Source of the DNA: Klebsiella pneumoniae
Lineage (GTDB): Bacteria; Pseudomonadota; Gammaproteobacteria; Pseudomonadales; UBA5518
Assembly (NCBI GenBank): GCA_945862145.1
Contig: CAMAXE010000010.1
Span: 1-64,000, forward strand
Length of the DNA stretch: 64,000 nt
Direction: 5' to 3'
The translations under genes and the position numbers were made by a program. Each line of letters opens with the position of its first letter. Position 1 is the stretch's first letter. Below the pieces are notes generated by a model. The model worked only from the letters and a program-made list of their open reading frames with translations, was not told the DNA's origin and made no database searches. Below are positions 1 through 11,850 of the stretch, one piece after another.

Positions 1-150
1 TCCTACATCGGCTGTTTTGTCGTGGGCGTTGGGCGTTCCTGCATCTGCTTGTTTGTCGCGGGCGTGGCCCGCTCCTACAGCGGCTGTTTTGTCGTGGGCG
101 TGAACTGCCCCCGCGTCCTCTGGTCCGTAGGAGCGGGCCATGCCCGCGAC
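1..150. repeat. 36-bp tandem repeat with GCGGGC palindromes
   Basis: Units begin at 1, 37 and 73 with TCCTACA or TCCTGCA and have a period of 36 bp; the core GCGGGC(G/A)TGGCCCGC or a decayed form recurs, and a further copy of the core sits at about 133-150. Because 36 is a multiple of three the array stays open in the lutA frame. The same core is found in the array at 24009-24180, so this is a dispersed REP-like family. Confidence 0.8.
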
Positions 151-891
151 ATGGGCATCAGCGAGCAACTCGGCTACGTGCCGGAACTGCAGATCCACAC
201 CGGTGGCGCGGGCGCGGGCGGCGAGGTGCAGCAGACAGCCGAGATCGCCACCGATCAGCGTGCCGGCGCCGCTCGCCGCGGCATGGGCGAGTTTTTCGTC
301 TGCCATAGCCATGGAAATATCCGGGAGCTTGGCGCAGAAGGCGCCGCCGAAGCCGCAGCACACGAAGCCCTGTTCCATTTCCTGCACGGCCACGCCCGCT
401 GCCGCGAGCAGGGCCCGGGGCTCGGCCTTGATGCCGAGTTCACGCAGGCCTGCGCAGCTGTCGTGGTAGGTCACGGCCGGCTTCGGGGCGCGTGACGCGG
501 GCACGAATCCCCGCACCGCGTGGAGGAACTGCGTGAGTTCGTAGGTCTTGGCGGCGAGTGCAGCAGCACGCGCGTGCCAGCCGGGGATCTCCGCCAGCAG
601 GCGCGGATAGTGTTCTGTGATCATGCCTGCGCACGAACCGGTGGGCGCCACCACGTAGTCGTAGCCCTCGAAGCAGCGGATGAGGTTCTGCGCCAGGGGC
701 CGCGCTGCGGCGATGGCGCCAGCGTTGTAGCCGGGCTGGCCGCAGCAGGATTGCGCGAGCGGCACCTCTACCTCGCAGCCTGCTTCTTCCAGCAGGGCGA
801 TGGACGCCTCCGCCACGGCGGGACGGAACACGTTCACGAGGCAGCTCACGAAGAGCGCCACGCGGGGTCTTGTCGGTGCGGTCGTACTCAC
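1..891 (-). CDS. lutA: LutA-type Fe-S oxidoreductase subunit, 3' end beyond window
   Basis: The protein resembles LutA/YkgE, the cysteine-rich subunit of the LutABC L-lactate (or glycolate) oxidation complex. It reads GTG at 889-891, then STTAPTRPRVALFVSCLVN, and carries the paired CCG-type clusters of the family: QSCCGQPG, GSCAGM, YHDSCAGL and FVCCGFGG, which would ligate an iron-sulfur cluster. The GTG start overlaps the stop of greB by 4 bp (GTGA), so the two genes are probably translationally coupled. The family normally ends near residue 245 with a sequence like the HVAELLA seen here, but no stop follows. The frame stays open through in-frame 36-bp repeats to position 1, giving a tail of VGAGHARDK-like units. 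The true end lies outside the window. I am confident of the family and unsure whether the tail is tolerated or marks decay. Confidence 0.85.
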   Translation of the reverse strand, partial: MSTTAPTRPRVALFVSCLVNVFRPAVAEASIALLEEAGCEVEVPLAQSCCGQPGYNAGAIAAARPLAQNLIRCFEGYDYVVAPTGSCAGMITEHYPRLLAEIPGWHARAAALAAKTYELTQFLHAVRGFVPASRAPKPAVTYHDSCAGLRELGIKAEPRALLAAAGVAVQEMEQGFVCCGFGGAFCAKLPDISMAMADEKLAHAAASGAGTLIGGDLGCLLHLAARARATGVDLQFRHVAELLADAHVAGMARSYGPEDAGAVHAHDKTAAVGAGHARDKQADAGTPNAHDKTADVG

Positions 892-1394
892 GCGGGTGCC
901 TCGTAGGCGATTCGTGCGATGAGGAGTTCGCGCTCGCCGGCGGGCGTGTGGACGCGCACTTCGTCGTCCAGTCGTTTGCCGAGCAGGGCGCGGGCCATGG
1001 GCGAGTTCATGCTGATCCAGCCCTTGCCGACGTCAAATTCATCCTGACCCACGATGCGGTAGCAAAACTCCTTGCCCGCTCCGTCTTCCAGCGTGACCCA
1101 TGCGCCGAAGAACACGCGTTCGCGGTCCTGCGGGAGTTCGTCGACCACGCGGAGTTGCTCAAGGCGTTTGGAGAGGAAGCGCACGCGGCGGTCGATCTCG
1201 CGCAGGCGCCGCTTGCCGTAGATGTAATCGCCATTCTCCGAGCGGTCGCCGTTCTTGGCCGCTTCGTGCACGGCGTTCGTGACCTGCGGGCGCTCGATCT
1301 TCCACAACTGCTGAAGCTCCGCGCGCAGCCGTGCGGCACCCTCGGCGGTGATGTGGATCGGGCCGGACGGAGCCTTTTCGAGTTTGGGTCGCAT
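888..1394 (-). CDS. greB: Transcription elongation factor GreB
   Basis: GreB binds backtracked RNA polymerase and stimulates transcript cleavage. The 168-residue product has the N-terminal coiled-coil hairpin with the signature NGDRSENGDYIYGKRRLREID, whose acidic tip acts in the polymerase active site, and a C-terminal FKBP-like domain with GISMNSP-like and LLGKRLDDEV elements. I chose the ATG at 1394 (MRPKLEK) over the longer TTG start at 1448 because it gives the usual GreB length of about 158-170 residues. The stop overlaps the GTG of the downstream lutA-like gene. GreB is preferred over GreA because of the ENGDYIYGK motif. Confidence 0.93.
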   Translation of the reverse strand: MRPKLEKAPSGPIHITAEGAARLRAELQQLWKIERPQVTNAVHEAAKNGDRSENGDYIYGKRRLREIDRRVRFLSKRLEQLRVVDELPQDRERVFFGAWVTLEDGAGKEFCYRIVGQDEFDVGKGWISMNSPMARALLGKRLDDEVRVHTPAGERELLIARIAYEAPA

Positions 1395-1601
1395 GCGGGC
1401 AGTATCCGTAAAAAACCTGTGACGGGGTAGGGTGAGGTGGGCGCTCAAGGTGCGGCGTGTGTTGCAAAGGTGGCAGTACCCGCGCTATCTGGTGTTGCCG
1501 GCGTGCGCGCCTGCCTTTAGCCTCTACCCCGCATGCCGGTCACGCGGTCGCGCGAGACCGCGCGGTAGTCTGGTGGCGACATCCTCGCGCAGGGCGACAT
1601 C

Positions 1602-2825
1602 ATGGCCAGCATCGTTATCTTCACCGGTCACATGATGGACAAGGCGGGACGCGTTCCTCCCGCCTACGTGCCGCGGTTCCCGCCGGAGAAAGAGCAGGAG
1701 TCGATCGCCGCCATTGCCGCGGCGCTGGAGGAGATGGACGCCCGCGTCGGCTACAGCTCCGCCGCCTGCGGCGCGGACATCCTTTTCATCGAGCAGATGC
1801 TTGCGCGGGGCGCAGAGGTGCACATCGTGCTGCCCTATGCCGAGGAGCAGTTCATCCTCGATTGCATAGAAGTGCCTGCCAATTCCGATCCCGCGCAGCA
1901 TTTCCAGCAACCGCCGGGCAGTACGTGGATGCAGCGCTATGCGGGGATCCGCGATCGCGTGAGCAGCGTGCTCATGCTCGGGGATAAGCGACCGCGGGAC
2001 AATTCCTCCGCCAGCGACTGCTGCAACCGCGTGTTCCTCGGCATGGGCATGATGCAGGCGCGCGACGAGGGGCTGCCCATCAGCCTGCTCACCCTGTGGG
2101 ACGGCTGGTCGGGTGATGCGCCGGGCGGCACGCGAAGCCTGGTGCGGCTCGCGGACTCGCTGGGCATCCCGATCCGGTACCTGCCCCAACTCCGGCCCCG
2201 TAACGTCGAGGACATACTGCTGGCGGCGAGCCCTCCGCCCGGCATCGGTGCCGCACCCCATCGCGCCGCGCTCGACCGTGAGCCGCCGCAACAGGTCTGT
2301 GCGGTGCTATTCGCGGACGTCGCGCAGTTCAGCCGGCTCGATGAGACGACACTGCCGGATTTCGTGACCGGGTACCTGCAACCACTTGCGGGGATCATCC
2401 AGGCGGCCCGCCACGGTGGCTACGGTCCGCTCGATTTCAACACCTGGGGCGATGGCCTGTTCTGCGTGTTCGATTCCATGCTCAAGGCCTGCCGCTTCGC
2501 TGTGGGCCTGCGGCGGCTGACGGCCTCCTCCGACTGGATCCACGAAACCCCCGGTGAGTCTCTGTCGCTGCGGATCGCACTGCACGCGGGTCCGGTCTAC
2601 CGGATTCCCGATCCGGTTTTCCCCAAGGACACCTTCGTCGGGACCAACATCAGCCTCGCCGCCCGGATAGAGCCTGTAGCGGAACCAGGCCAGATCTACT
2701 GCAGCCAGGCTTTCGCCGCGCTCGCTGCCGCAGAGGGCGTGCAGGATTTCGATTTCGAGCGTCTCGGCGAGCGCACGCTGCCGAAGGATGCGGGCACTCT
2801 CGTCCTTTACCGGCTGGTGGGCTGA
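1602..2825 (+). CDS. Class III nucleotidyl cyclase with N-terminal Rossmann/SLOG-like region
   Basis: The 407-residue protein has two parts. Residues 1-205 look like a Rossmann-type ligand-binding fold, with CGADILFIEQ (57-66) and GAEVHIVLPY (70-79), reminiscent of SLOG-family sensors. Residues 230-405 are a class III adenylate/guanylate cyclase homology domain: LFADVAQFS holds metal-binding Asp239, NTWGDG holds Asp284, and VGTNISLAARIE holds Arg355. Two positions are unusual. The adenine-selecting Lys four residues before the GD pair is Asn280, and the transition-state Asn aligns with Ser351. Substrate is therefore uncertain. No membrane segment is seen. The next gene starts 3 nt after the stop and encodes a TIR protein, so the pair is probably an operon. 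The layout recalls Pycsar-type cyclase/TIR defence, but the cyclase architecture is different. Family assignment is firm; the defence role is inference. Confidence 0.82.
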   Translation: MASIVIFTGHMMDKAGRVPPAYVPRFPPEKEQESIAAIAAALEEMDARVGYSSAACGADILFIEQMLARGAEVHIVLPYAEEQFILDCIEVPANSDPAQHFQQPPGSTWMQRYAGIRDRVSSVLMLGDKRPRDNSSASDCCNRVFLGMGMMQARDEGLPISLLTLWDGWSGDAPGGTRSLVRLADSLGIPIRYLPQLRPRNVEDILLAASPPPGIGAAPHRAALDREPPQQVCAVLFADVAQFSRLDETTLPDFVTGYLQPLAGIIQAARHGGYGPLDFNTWGDGLFCVFDSMLKACRFAVGLRRLTASSDWIHETPGESLSLRIALHAGPVYRIPDPVFPKDTFVGTNISLAARIEPVAEPGQIYCSQAFAALAAAEGVQDFDFERLGERTLPKDAGTLVLYRLVG

Positions 2826-2828
2826 GCG

Positions 2829-4808
2829 TTGCGATACAGCGCGTTCATCAGCTACAACCACAAGGACGAGGCGCATGCCCGCTGGCTGCGCCGCGCTCTC
2901 GAGGGCTACCGCATCCCGCGCCACCTGCGTCAGCACCCCGCGCAGCCGGGAGCCGTCGCGGTCTCCGGCCAGCGCCTCAAACCGGTATTCAGGGACCGCG
3001 ACGAGGTGACGCCTGCGGCAGACCTCGGGCAGGTCGTGCGGGATGCTATCGAGGTGGCCTCTGCCCTGATCGTCATCTGCTCGCCCGATGGCGCGCGCTC
3101 CAAGTGGGTCAATGCCGAGATCCGCCAGTTCACCGCACTCGGCAGGCGCGACAGGATTTTCTGCATCATCGTGGGCGGCGACCCGATGTCGGCGGACCCG
3201 GAACGTGAGTGTTTCCCGACCGCGCTCTTCGATGACGGCGCCCCGGAACCCCTCTGCGCGGACATCCGCCCGCACCGGGACTCGCGGGATGACGCGCGCC
3301 TGAAGATGATCGCCTCCGTGCTGGGCTTGGGTTTCGACGAACTCCGGCAACGTGAGTTGCGTCGTCAGAAACAGCGCTGGACCGCGTTCGGTATTGCATC
3401 CCTCGCGCTGTCCACGGTTTTCGCCCTGCTCGCCTGGCAGGCGATCGTTGCCCGCGACGCCGCCCGCACCGCGCAGGCGCGCGCAGAGATGGAGGCCAGC
3501 ACCTCGCGCCAGACCGCTGATTTCATGGTGTCCATGTTCAAGGTCTCCGAACCCGGGGAGGCCCGCGGCAACACCATCACCGCGCGTGAGGTGCTGGATC
3601 GCGGGGTCGAACGGATCGAGAGCGTGAGGATCGACAAGCCGCTGGTGAAATCACGGCTCCTCGGCACCATGGGAGAGGTCTACACGGGGCTGGGCATCTA
3701 CCGCCGCGCCGAGGAGCTGCTGCTGCTCGCAGAGAGGCAGGTGAGCGTCCGGGACGCGGGCCCGGAGGAGTCCGCGCAGCGCTTCGACGTGCAGTGGGAA
3801 CTGGCCGACCTGCTCTACGCGATGGGAGAGTACGACCGTTCGCGGGAGGTACTCGCCCGAACCACCATTTCCGCTGAGGCAAGCGGGGCCGCTGAACGGC
3901 GCGCACGACTCGCGAATCTGGAGGGCGATCTCGCCTGGCAGGACGGTGACGACGACCGGGCACTATCCCGTTACGAGCAGGCGCTCGCGGAACTCGGGAA
4001 CGACGCGACGAAGGAGCCGGTGCAGCGGGCGCGGGCGCTGGGCGGCCTCGGCAGGATGCAACAGCTCGGACCCGATCCTGCCTCCTCGATTCCGCTGCTG
4101 GAGGGCGCCTATCGCGCGCTGGAAGCGCACTTCGGTCGGGATCACCCGGACACGTTGGTGGCACTCAATCTGCGTGCCAGCGCCGCTTACCGCAGTGGCG
4201 ACTCCGGGTCGGCGCGGACGCTCTGGACCGAGGCGCTCGCCTCCGGCCGCAAGGTCTACGGTGAGCGACACCCCGAGGTTGCCACCTTTCTCAGCAACCT
4301 CGCCCTGCTGGAGCTCGAGGACGGGAGGTTCAAGGAGGCCGAACAGATGTTCCGCGAGACGGTTGATATCGACCGTAACGTGCGGGTCGAGGGTTTCGAC
4401 GAACTGGCCTATACGCTTAACAACCTGGCCCTCGCGCGCGCCGGGCAAGGCGACACAGCCGAGGCGGGCAAGCTCCTCGAGGAAGCGCGGGACATCGCGC
4501 TGGCCCACAAGCACCCGATGCTGGGACCGATCCTCGCGAATCTCGCGGACATCCGCTGCTCCACGGGCCGGCGTGAGGACGGTCTGCGGCTGGCCGCTCA
4601 GGCGATCGAGGCAAACCGGACGGAATACGGACCCGAGCACTGGCGGAGCCGGCAGGCTGAACTCGTGGCGGCAGCCTGCGGCGCTCCGCCCACGGACGCA
4701 GTTCGCAGCGGGGAGGCACTACGAACCATCGTGGCCCGGTGGGGAGAGAAAAACCTGTACGCGCGGCGCGCGCGGGAGTTGGCGGGGATCATCCCGCGCG
4801 GCAGCTGA
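2829..4808 (+). CDS. TIR - transmembrane - TPR protein
   Basis: The 659-residue protein begins at a TTG codon directly after the cyclase stop. Residues 1-135 form a TIR domain: SAFISYNHKD at the N-terminus is the usual first strand and loop, and SKWVNAEI places a glutamate (Glu97) where NAD-hydrolysing TIR domains have their catalytic Glu. A single hydrophobic segment at about 186-205 follows, then an alanine-rich linker, then tetratricopeptide repeats from about 245 to 640 (for example FLSNLALLELEDGRFKEAEQ and YTLNNLALARAGQGDTAEAG). The likely topology is a membrane-anchored TIR effector with a TPR scaffold. I see no cyclic-nucleotide-binding domain, unlike PycTIR, so if the cyclase product activates this protein, the binding site is not recognisable. 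A non-defence signalling role cannot be excluded. Confidence 0.85.
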   Translation: MRYSAFISYNHKDEAHARWLRRALEGYRIPRHLRQHPAQPGAVAVSGQRLKPVFRDRDEVTPAADLGQVVRDAIEVASALIVICSPDGARSKWVNAEIRQFTALGRRDRIFCIIVGGDPMSADPERECFPTALFDDGAPEPLCADIRPHRDSRDDARLKMIASVLGLGFDELRQRELRRQKQRWTAFGIASLALSTVFALLAWQAIVARDAARTAQARAEMEASTSRQTADFMVSMFKVSEPGEARGNTITAREVLDRGVERIESVRIDKPLVKSRLLGTMGEVYTGLGIYRRAEELLLLAERQVSVRDAGPEESAQRFDVQWELADLLYAMGEYDRSREVLARTTISAEASGAAERRARLANLEGDLAWQDGDDDRALSRYEQALAELGNDATKEPVQRARALGGLGRMQQLGPDPASSIPLLEGAYRALEAHFGRDHPDTLVALNLRASAAYRSGDSGSARTLWTEALASGRKVYGERHPEVATFLSNLALLELEDGRFKEAEQMFRETVDIDRNVRVEGFDELAYTLNNLALARAGQGDTAEAGKLLEEARDIALAHKHPMLGPILANLADIRCSTGRREDGLRLAAQAIEANRTEYGPEHWRSRQAELVAAACGAPPTDAVRSGEALRTIVARWGEKNLYARRARELAGIIPRGS

Positions 4809-4868
4809 GTCGCGGGCGCCGAGGGCACGAATGACGCAATGCCCCGAGTGCGCGCTCCGCCACAGGTA

Positions 4869-6602
4869 TCAGGGGGAGAACCCGATTGCCCTGCCTGCCG
4901 CGATGCCGGCGGCGTTGCGCAGCACCACCCGCAGACTGCCATCCGACGCACGGCGCTGCAGCACGGCCGTCTCGGGCACGTCGTTGTTGTCGAGGTCGTC
5001 GGTCAGTTCCAGGCCGAGCCCGGTGTAGCTGGCGGGGTAGAGGCCGTACCGGGTCCCGGGTGCACCCGGGACATTGCGCGTCTCGACCCGAAGGGAGCCG
5101 TCTGAGTGACAGACGCCGAGCAGGGAAATGCCCGGATTGCCAAGCCCGTCGATATCGGCGCGCGATCGCAACGATGTAGCCGCACAACCGCTCATCGGGT
5201 AACTCCGGAACACCCCGGACAGGCCGAGCGCGCTGCGCAACTCCACCACGTTGGGGAAGGTGGAACCCCTGGCCATCAGCACCGCGAGCTGCGGTGAGGC
5301 AAATGCGCTGGAGGCCGGCAGCACCGCGAGATCCAGTGGCACGCGTCCCGCCGAGAAGAACAACGCGGGCTTCGCGAGAGCGGCATTGCCCTCTGCAAGT
5401 TGCACCATGGCCCGCCCGTCCGAGCGCCGACGCAACAGCACGGCGTACTCATCAAGACCGTTGGCGTCGGTATCGGGTATGCGGCGGATTTTCAGCGGCT
5501 CTGCGGTGGCCGAAAGCAGGGTTCGCCCACCGAACGCGGTGCCGCTCAGGTTGCGAGTGAGCACCTCGCCGCGTTCATCGATCAGGCGTCGCGCGAGAAC
5601 CCCGACATCGACCGTGCCATTGCCGTCTGCATCGCCGACGCTCACGAGATCCAGAAAACGGTAACCGGCTCCGAGAGCGATCGTGCGGACCGTGTCGGGA
5701 ACGGGAAGATCCAAAGTCCTGACGAAACCGCGTCCGTCGCTCTGGCGTTCCCCCAGGACGACGAGTTCGGGTTTGCCGTCATTGTCGCTGTCGGGTGCTG
5801 CGGTGGCAGCTATGATCCGGAAGTCCGCGCTCAGCAACGATACTTCCCGGAGCAGCCCACCGGTCGATCCGTCGCGGACCTCGGCAACGAAAGGCCCCGT
5901 GTTGCCGATCACCGCGAGGTCAGCGGCACCGTTCTCGTTCAGGTCGGGAAAGGCGAGCAGGGAGGGCGTACGCGGCGCCGTCGCCAGGCCGCCCCTGCAG
6001 GTGGCGAGGTCCGCGCTCGCCACCGCGCCGAGAAATGTGCCGTCGGTACGGAAGCAGAGCCACTCGCCGCTGAAACCGTCGCCCGACCAGAGCGTCTCGC
6101 CGGCGGGAGAGCGCAAAAATGTCGTCGTCGCGTCGACAGGAAGGTTGCCGACATCGCTCACCGGGCCGAAGAGCCCGACGATGATGGCGTCATCAAGGGA
6201 GAAGAAAATCCACTGGAAACCTGAATCACCCGTGTTGAAGCAGCAGAAATCGTCCGTGCTCGAGTAAAAGGCCGTGCGCGTTGCGGTGATCGTCTCCCCC
6301 GGCCGCATGACCGCCACGATCGGCGCATAGTCCGCGTCGAAGAGTTGCGCCGCGGACAGTGCAGTGGCGCTCTGGCAGTTCGTGTTTCCGACGACGAGTG
6401 GCGCGTAGCCGGAGAATGCATATCCGCGCCACTTGAACTGCGCACCGCTCACCTGGGATGGATCGCATTCCGAGGCCGGGAAACCGCCCCACTCGTTGCC
6501 GAAGTCGACTCTGAGACTGCGCCGGGCGGCCTCTGCGGGCAGGGCGAGGGCCATGGCAAACAGGGCCGTGATGAGTGAGGAAAGCATCACAGAACGGCGC
6601 AT
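4869..6602 (-). CDS. Secreted FG-GAP/VCBS-like repeat protein
   Basis: The product is a 577-residue exported protein. The start at 6602 is supported by a CGGAGGG ribosome site six bases upstream and opens a signal peptide, MRRSVMLSSLITALF... ending AEA. The N-terminal third is a domain rich in paired aromatic and cysteine residues (CDPS, DFCCFNTG). The rest contains recurring segments like DLNENGAADLAVIG, DSDNDGKPELVVLG, DADGNGTVDVGVL, DTDANGLDEYAVL and DLDNNDVPETAVL. These are Asp/Asn-rich calcium-binding-type loops of FG-GAP or VCBS beta-propeller repeats. It lies convergent to the TIR gene and nothing suggests they cooperate. Function is unknown. Confidence 0.75.
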   Translation of the reverse strand: MRRSVMLSSLITALFAMALALPAEAARRSLRVDFGNEWGGFPASECDPSQVSGAQFKWRGYAFSGYAPLVVGNTNCQSATALSAAQLFDADYAPIVAVMRPGETITATRTAFYSSTDDFCCFNTGDSGFQWIFFSLDDAIIVGLFGPVSDVGNLPVDATTTFLRSPAGETLWSGDGFSGEWLCFRTDGTFLGAVASADLATCRGGLATAPRTPSLLAFPDLNENGAADLAVIGNTGPFVAEVRDGSTGGLLREVSLLSADFRIIAATAAPDSDNDGKPELVVLGERQSDGRGFVRTLDLPVPDTVRTIALGAGYRFLDLVSVGDADGNGTVDVGVLARRLIDERGEVLTRNLSGTAFGGRTLLSATAEPLKIRRIPDTDANGLDEYAVLLRRRSDGRAMVQLAEGNAALAKPALFFSAGRVPLDLAVLPASSAFASPQLAVLMARGSTFPNVVELRSALGLSGVFRSYPMSGCAATSLRSRADIDGLGNPGISLLGVCHSDGSLRVETRNVPGAPGTRYGLYPASYTGLGLELTDDLDNNDVPETAVLQRRASDGSLRVVLRNAAGIAAGRAIGFSP

Positions 6603-6819
6603 GGCGGACCCTCCGGGTCGCATAACCCGGTTCAGCTTACCCAAGGATGCGACGACCGTGCAAGTGAGGCTCCGCCCCTACACTTGCCCGGTGTGTGGCT
6701 ACTGCAATCTGTATCAGGCCCGGGTGCGAGAACCCGCGGAGAAGGCCTGCTCCGTGCGGGCGTTGCGGCCCGCGCCAGCATCGCGGCCTAGCGCGGTGGT
6801 CTTTGATAGACTCGCCCCG

Positions 6820-7659
6820 ATGAAAACCACGTGCTCCACATTCCTCTGCGCGCTGCTGGCCCTGCTGCCGGCGGCGGGCCTGCGTGCCTTGGAGTTGCAG
6901 GGCCCGCTGGTGCAGGGTGGGGTGTTGCTGGGTCGGGTAGCGCCGGGCACGCCGATAACGTTGGACGGGCGCCGGGTGCGGGTATCGGGAGAGGGCGTGT
7001 TCGTGATCGGCTTCGACCGCGATGCGCCTCCCAGTCATACCCTGGTGGCCGGCTCCGAGCGGCGCGAGCTCGAGATCAAGACGCGTGACTACGACGTCCA
7101 GAAGGTCACGGGTATCGCGCAGCGCATCATGGAGCCGAGCAAGGCAGATCTCGAACGCATCGGCCGCGAGCAGGCGCTGGTCGATCGTGCCCGTGCCACC
7201 GACGATGCGCGGGAGGATTTTGCTGCGGGCTTCAGCTGGCCTATCCTCGGCCGCATCAGCGGGGTCTATGGCAGCCAGCGCTATTACAACGGTGTGTCCT
7301 CGCGCCCGCACTACGGGGTGGACGTTGCAGCGCCAGTAGGGGCGCTCGTGCGTGCGCCGGCGCCGGGCTTGGTCACGCTGGCAGAGCCCGATCTCTTTTA
7401 CTCCGGTGGCACGGTGATCATCGATCACGGCCACCGCCTGTCCTCGAGCTTCCTGCATCTCAGCAAGGTGCTGGTGAAAGTGGGGCAGCGCCTGGAAGCA
7501 GGCGATGTGATCGCACTCGTGGGGGCCACGGGCCGTGCCACCGGGCCGCACCTCGACTGGCGCATGAGCTGGAAGGATGCCCGCGTCGATCCCCAACTAC
7601 TGGCCGGCGCCATGCCGGATCTTCCACCACCCATGTCTGCCCCCGGAGGCACGCGCTAA
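6820..7659 (+). CDS. M23 family peptidoglycan endopeptidase-like protein
   Basis: The 279-residue protein has a signal peptide ([23 protein letters not shown]) and a C-terminal LytM/M23 domain at about 150-270. The zinc-site pattern [11 protein letters not shown] supplies His and Asp, and HLDWRM replaces the canonical HLHWE, a variant that also occurs in some proteobacterial members. An N-terminal beta domain precedes it. It probably cleaves peptidoglycan cross-links in the periplasm. The ATG at 6820 was chosen because a longer upstream reading would precede the signal peptide. The stop overlaps the next start (TAATG). Confidence 0.85.
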   Translation: MKTTCSTFLCALLALLPAAGLRALELQGPLVQGGVLLGRVAPGTPITLDGRRVRVSGEGVFVIGFDRDAPPSHTLVAGSERRELEIKTRDYDVQKVTGIAQRIMEPSKADLERIGREQALVDRARATDDAREDFAAGFSWPILGRISGVYGSQRYYNGVSSRPHYGVDVAAPVGALVRAPAPGLVTLAEPDLFYSGGTVIIDHGHRLSSSFLHLSKVLVKVGQRLEAGDVIALVGATGRATGPHLDWRMSWKDARVDPQLLAGAMPDLPPPMSAPGGTR

Positions 7660-7847
7660 TGCTCGACCAAAAACTGCTGGAGATCCTGGTCTGCCCCGTC
7701 ACCAAGGGGCCGCTCGAATACGACCGAGCGAACCAGGAGTTGGTGTGCCGCACGAGCGGGCTTGCCTACCCCGTGCGCGATGGTATCCCGATCATGCTGG
7801 AGTCCGAGGCGCGCCAGCTGACGCTGGAGGAGCGTGAGCGTAAATGA
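7659..7847 (+). CDS. Trm112/YcaR family small protein
   Basis: This 62-residue protein matches the Trm112 family (UPF0434, YcaR in E. coli). It has [16 protein letters not shown] at the start, [20 protein letters not shown] in the middle and a charged helix at the end. Only one Cys of the usual CP...C pairs is kept on each side, so zinc binding is uncertain. In eukaryotes and archaea Trm112 activates methyltransferases; the bacterial role is poorly defined. Its ATG overlaps the stop of the M23 gene by one base. Confidence 0.88.
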   Translation: MLDQKLLEILVCPVTKGPLEYDRANQELVCRTSGLAYPVRDGIPIMLESEARQLTLEERERK

Positions 7848-7959
7848 GCGCAGGTCGCTGAATCTTCACGCTTTGTCCGGCAGCGCCCGCGCCCGCCGCC
7901 CTCGTATACTTGACGGATATCCTCATCCACGCAGGTCTTGACCTGCCCCCTTTGACGGG

Positions 7960-10578
<2,619 letters not shown>

Positions 10579-10614
10579 TCGTGTCGCGGCAGAAATCTGG
10601 GTTGAGGACCTGAG

Positions 10615-11850
10615 ATGGCGTTGATCGTCCAGAAATTCGGCGGTACCTCGGTGGGCACCGTGGAACGTATCGAGGCCGTTGCCGAAAAAGTGCTGGGCTT
10701 TCGTCGCGCGGGTCACGACATGGTGGTGGTGGTCTCGGCCATGTCGGGCGAAACCAACCGCCTGATCGGGCTCGCCACGCAGATCCAGGAAGATCCCGAG
10801 CCCCGCGAGCTCGATGCGCTGGTGTCCACCGGCGAGCAGGTGAGCACGGCGCTGCTGGCGATGGCGTTGCACGCGCGCGGTTGCGAGGCACGCTCCTATA
10901 ACGGCTCGCAGGTACGCATACTTACCGACAGCGCCTTCACCAAGGCCCGCATCCGCGAGATCGACGATGCCCGCATCCGCGAGGACCTCGCGCAAGGTCG
11001 CGTGGTGGTGGTGGCCGGTTTCCAGGGGGTGGACGAGGCGGGCAACGTGACTACGCTGGGCCGCGGCGGCTCCGACACCACGGCCGTGGCGGTGGCTGCG
11101 GCGCTCAAGGCCGATGAATGCCAGATCTATACCGATGTCGACGGCGTCTACACCACCGACCCGCGCGTGGTGCCCGAGGCGCGCCGTCTCGATCGCATCA
11201 CCTTCGAGGAGATGCTGGAGCTCGCCAGCCAGGGCAGCAAGGTGCTGCAGATTCGCTCGGTGGAATTTGCCGGCAAGTACAAGGTGCCACTCCGGGTGCT
11301 GTCGAGTTTTGTCGACGGCCCTGGCACGCTGATCACGATGGAGGAGGGAGACCGGATGGAAGCGCCAACCGTGGCGGGCATTGCCTTCAACCGCGACGAG
11401 GCCAAGGTGACGGTGCGGGGTGTGCGCGACACGCCTGGCAGCGCCTACCGGATCCTCGGTCCCGTGGGTGAGGCCAACATCGAGGTCGATGTCATCGTGC
11501 AGAATGTGGCCGAGGGCCAGAGCACGGATTTCACCTTCACGGTGCACCGCAACGACGCCAAGCGCGCTGCGGCCATCCTGCAGGAGCTGCTCCCGAGCAT
11601 CGGCGCGCGTGAGGTGGTTACCGATGCGAAGGTGGCAAAGGTGTCGATCGTGGGGGTGGGCATGCGCTCCCACGCGGGGGTGGCAAGCCGCATGTTCAAG
11701 GCTCTTTCAGACGTGCAGATCAACATCCAGATGATCACCACCTCGGAGATAAAGGTCTCGGTGGTTATCGAGGAGAAGTACCTGGAACTGGCCGTGCGCG
11801 CCCTGCACTCGGCATTCGGGCTCGATACCCCTGTCAATGAGGAGGTTTGA
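10615..11850 (+). CDS. lysC: Aspartate kinase
   Basis: The enzyme phosphorylates L-aspartate, the first step to lysine, threonine and methionine. The 411-residue protein begins [10 protein letters not shown], the KFGGTS kinase signature, and continues with [19 protein letters not shown] and [11 protein letters not shown]. Two ACT regulatory domains occupy the C-terminal third ([17 protein letters not shown] and [19 protein letters not shown]). The layout is that of the monofunctional lysine/threonine-sensitive enzyme. It sits between alaS and csrA, the gene order seen in Pseudomonas and relatives. Confidence 0.97.
   Translation: MALIVQKFGGTSVGTVERIEAVAEKVLGFRRAGHDMVVVVSAMSGETNRLIGLATQIQEDPEPRELDALVSTGEQVSTALLAMALHARGCEARSYNGSQVRILTDSAFTKARIREIDDARIREDLAQGRVVVVAGFQGVDEAGNVTTLGRGGSDTTAVAVAAALKADECQIYTDVDGVYTTDPRVVPEARRLDRITFEEMLELASQGSKVLQIRSVEFAGKYKVPLRVLSSFVDGPGTLITMEEGDRMEAPTVAGIAFNRDEAKVTVRGVRDTPGSAYRILGPVGEANIEVDVIVQNVAEGQSTDFTFTVHRNDAKRAAAILQELLPSIGAREVVTDAKVAKVSIVGVGMRSHAGVASRMFKALSDVQINIQMITTSEIKVSVVIEEKYLELAVRALHSAFGLDTPVNEEV

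Noticed and set aside
1-108. CRISPR array at the left edge
   Set aside because: The 36-bp units have no spacers and diverge in the way of REP-like repeats.
2307-3350. 347-residue minus-strand ORF
   Set aside because: It lies opposite to the cyclase and TIR genes and has no domain or ribosome site.
1602-4808. Definite Pycsar system
   Set aside because: The TIR protein has no recognisable cyclic-nucleotide-binding domain and the cyclase has an extra N-terminal region, so only similarity in concept can be claimed.
3946-5028. 360-residue plus-strand ORF
   Set aside because: It is an out-of-frame reading of the TIR-TPR gene, rich in Arg and Ser as shadows are.
4869-6602. Third component of the TIR/cyclase module
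   Set aside because: It is convergent and encodes a secreted repeat protein; no motif ties it to the module.
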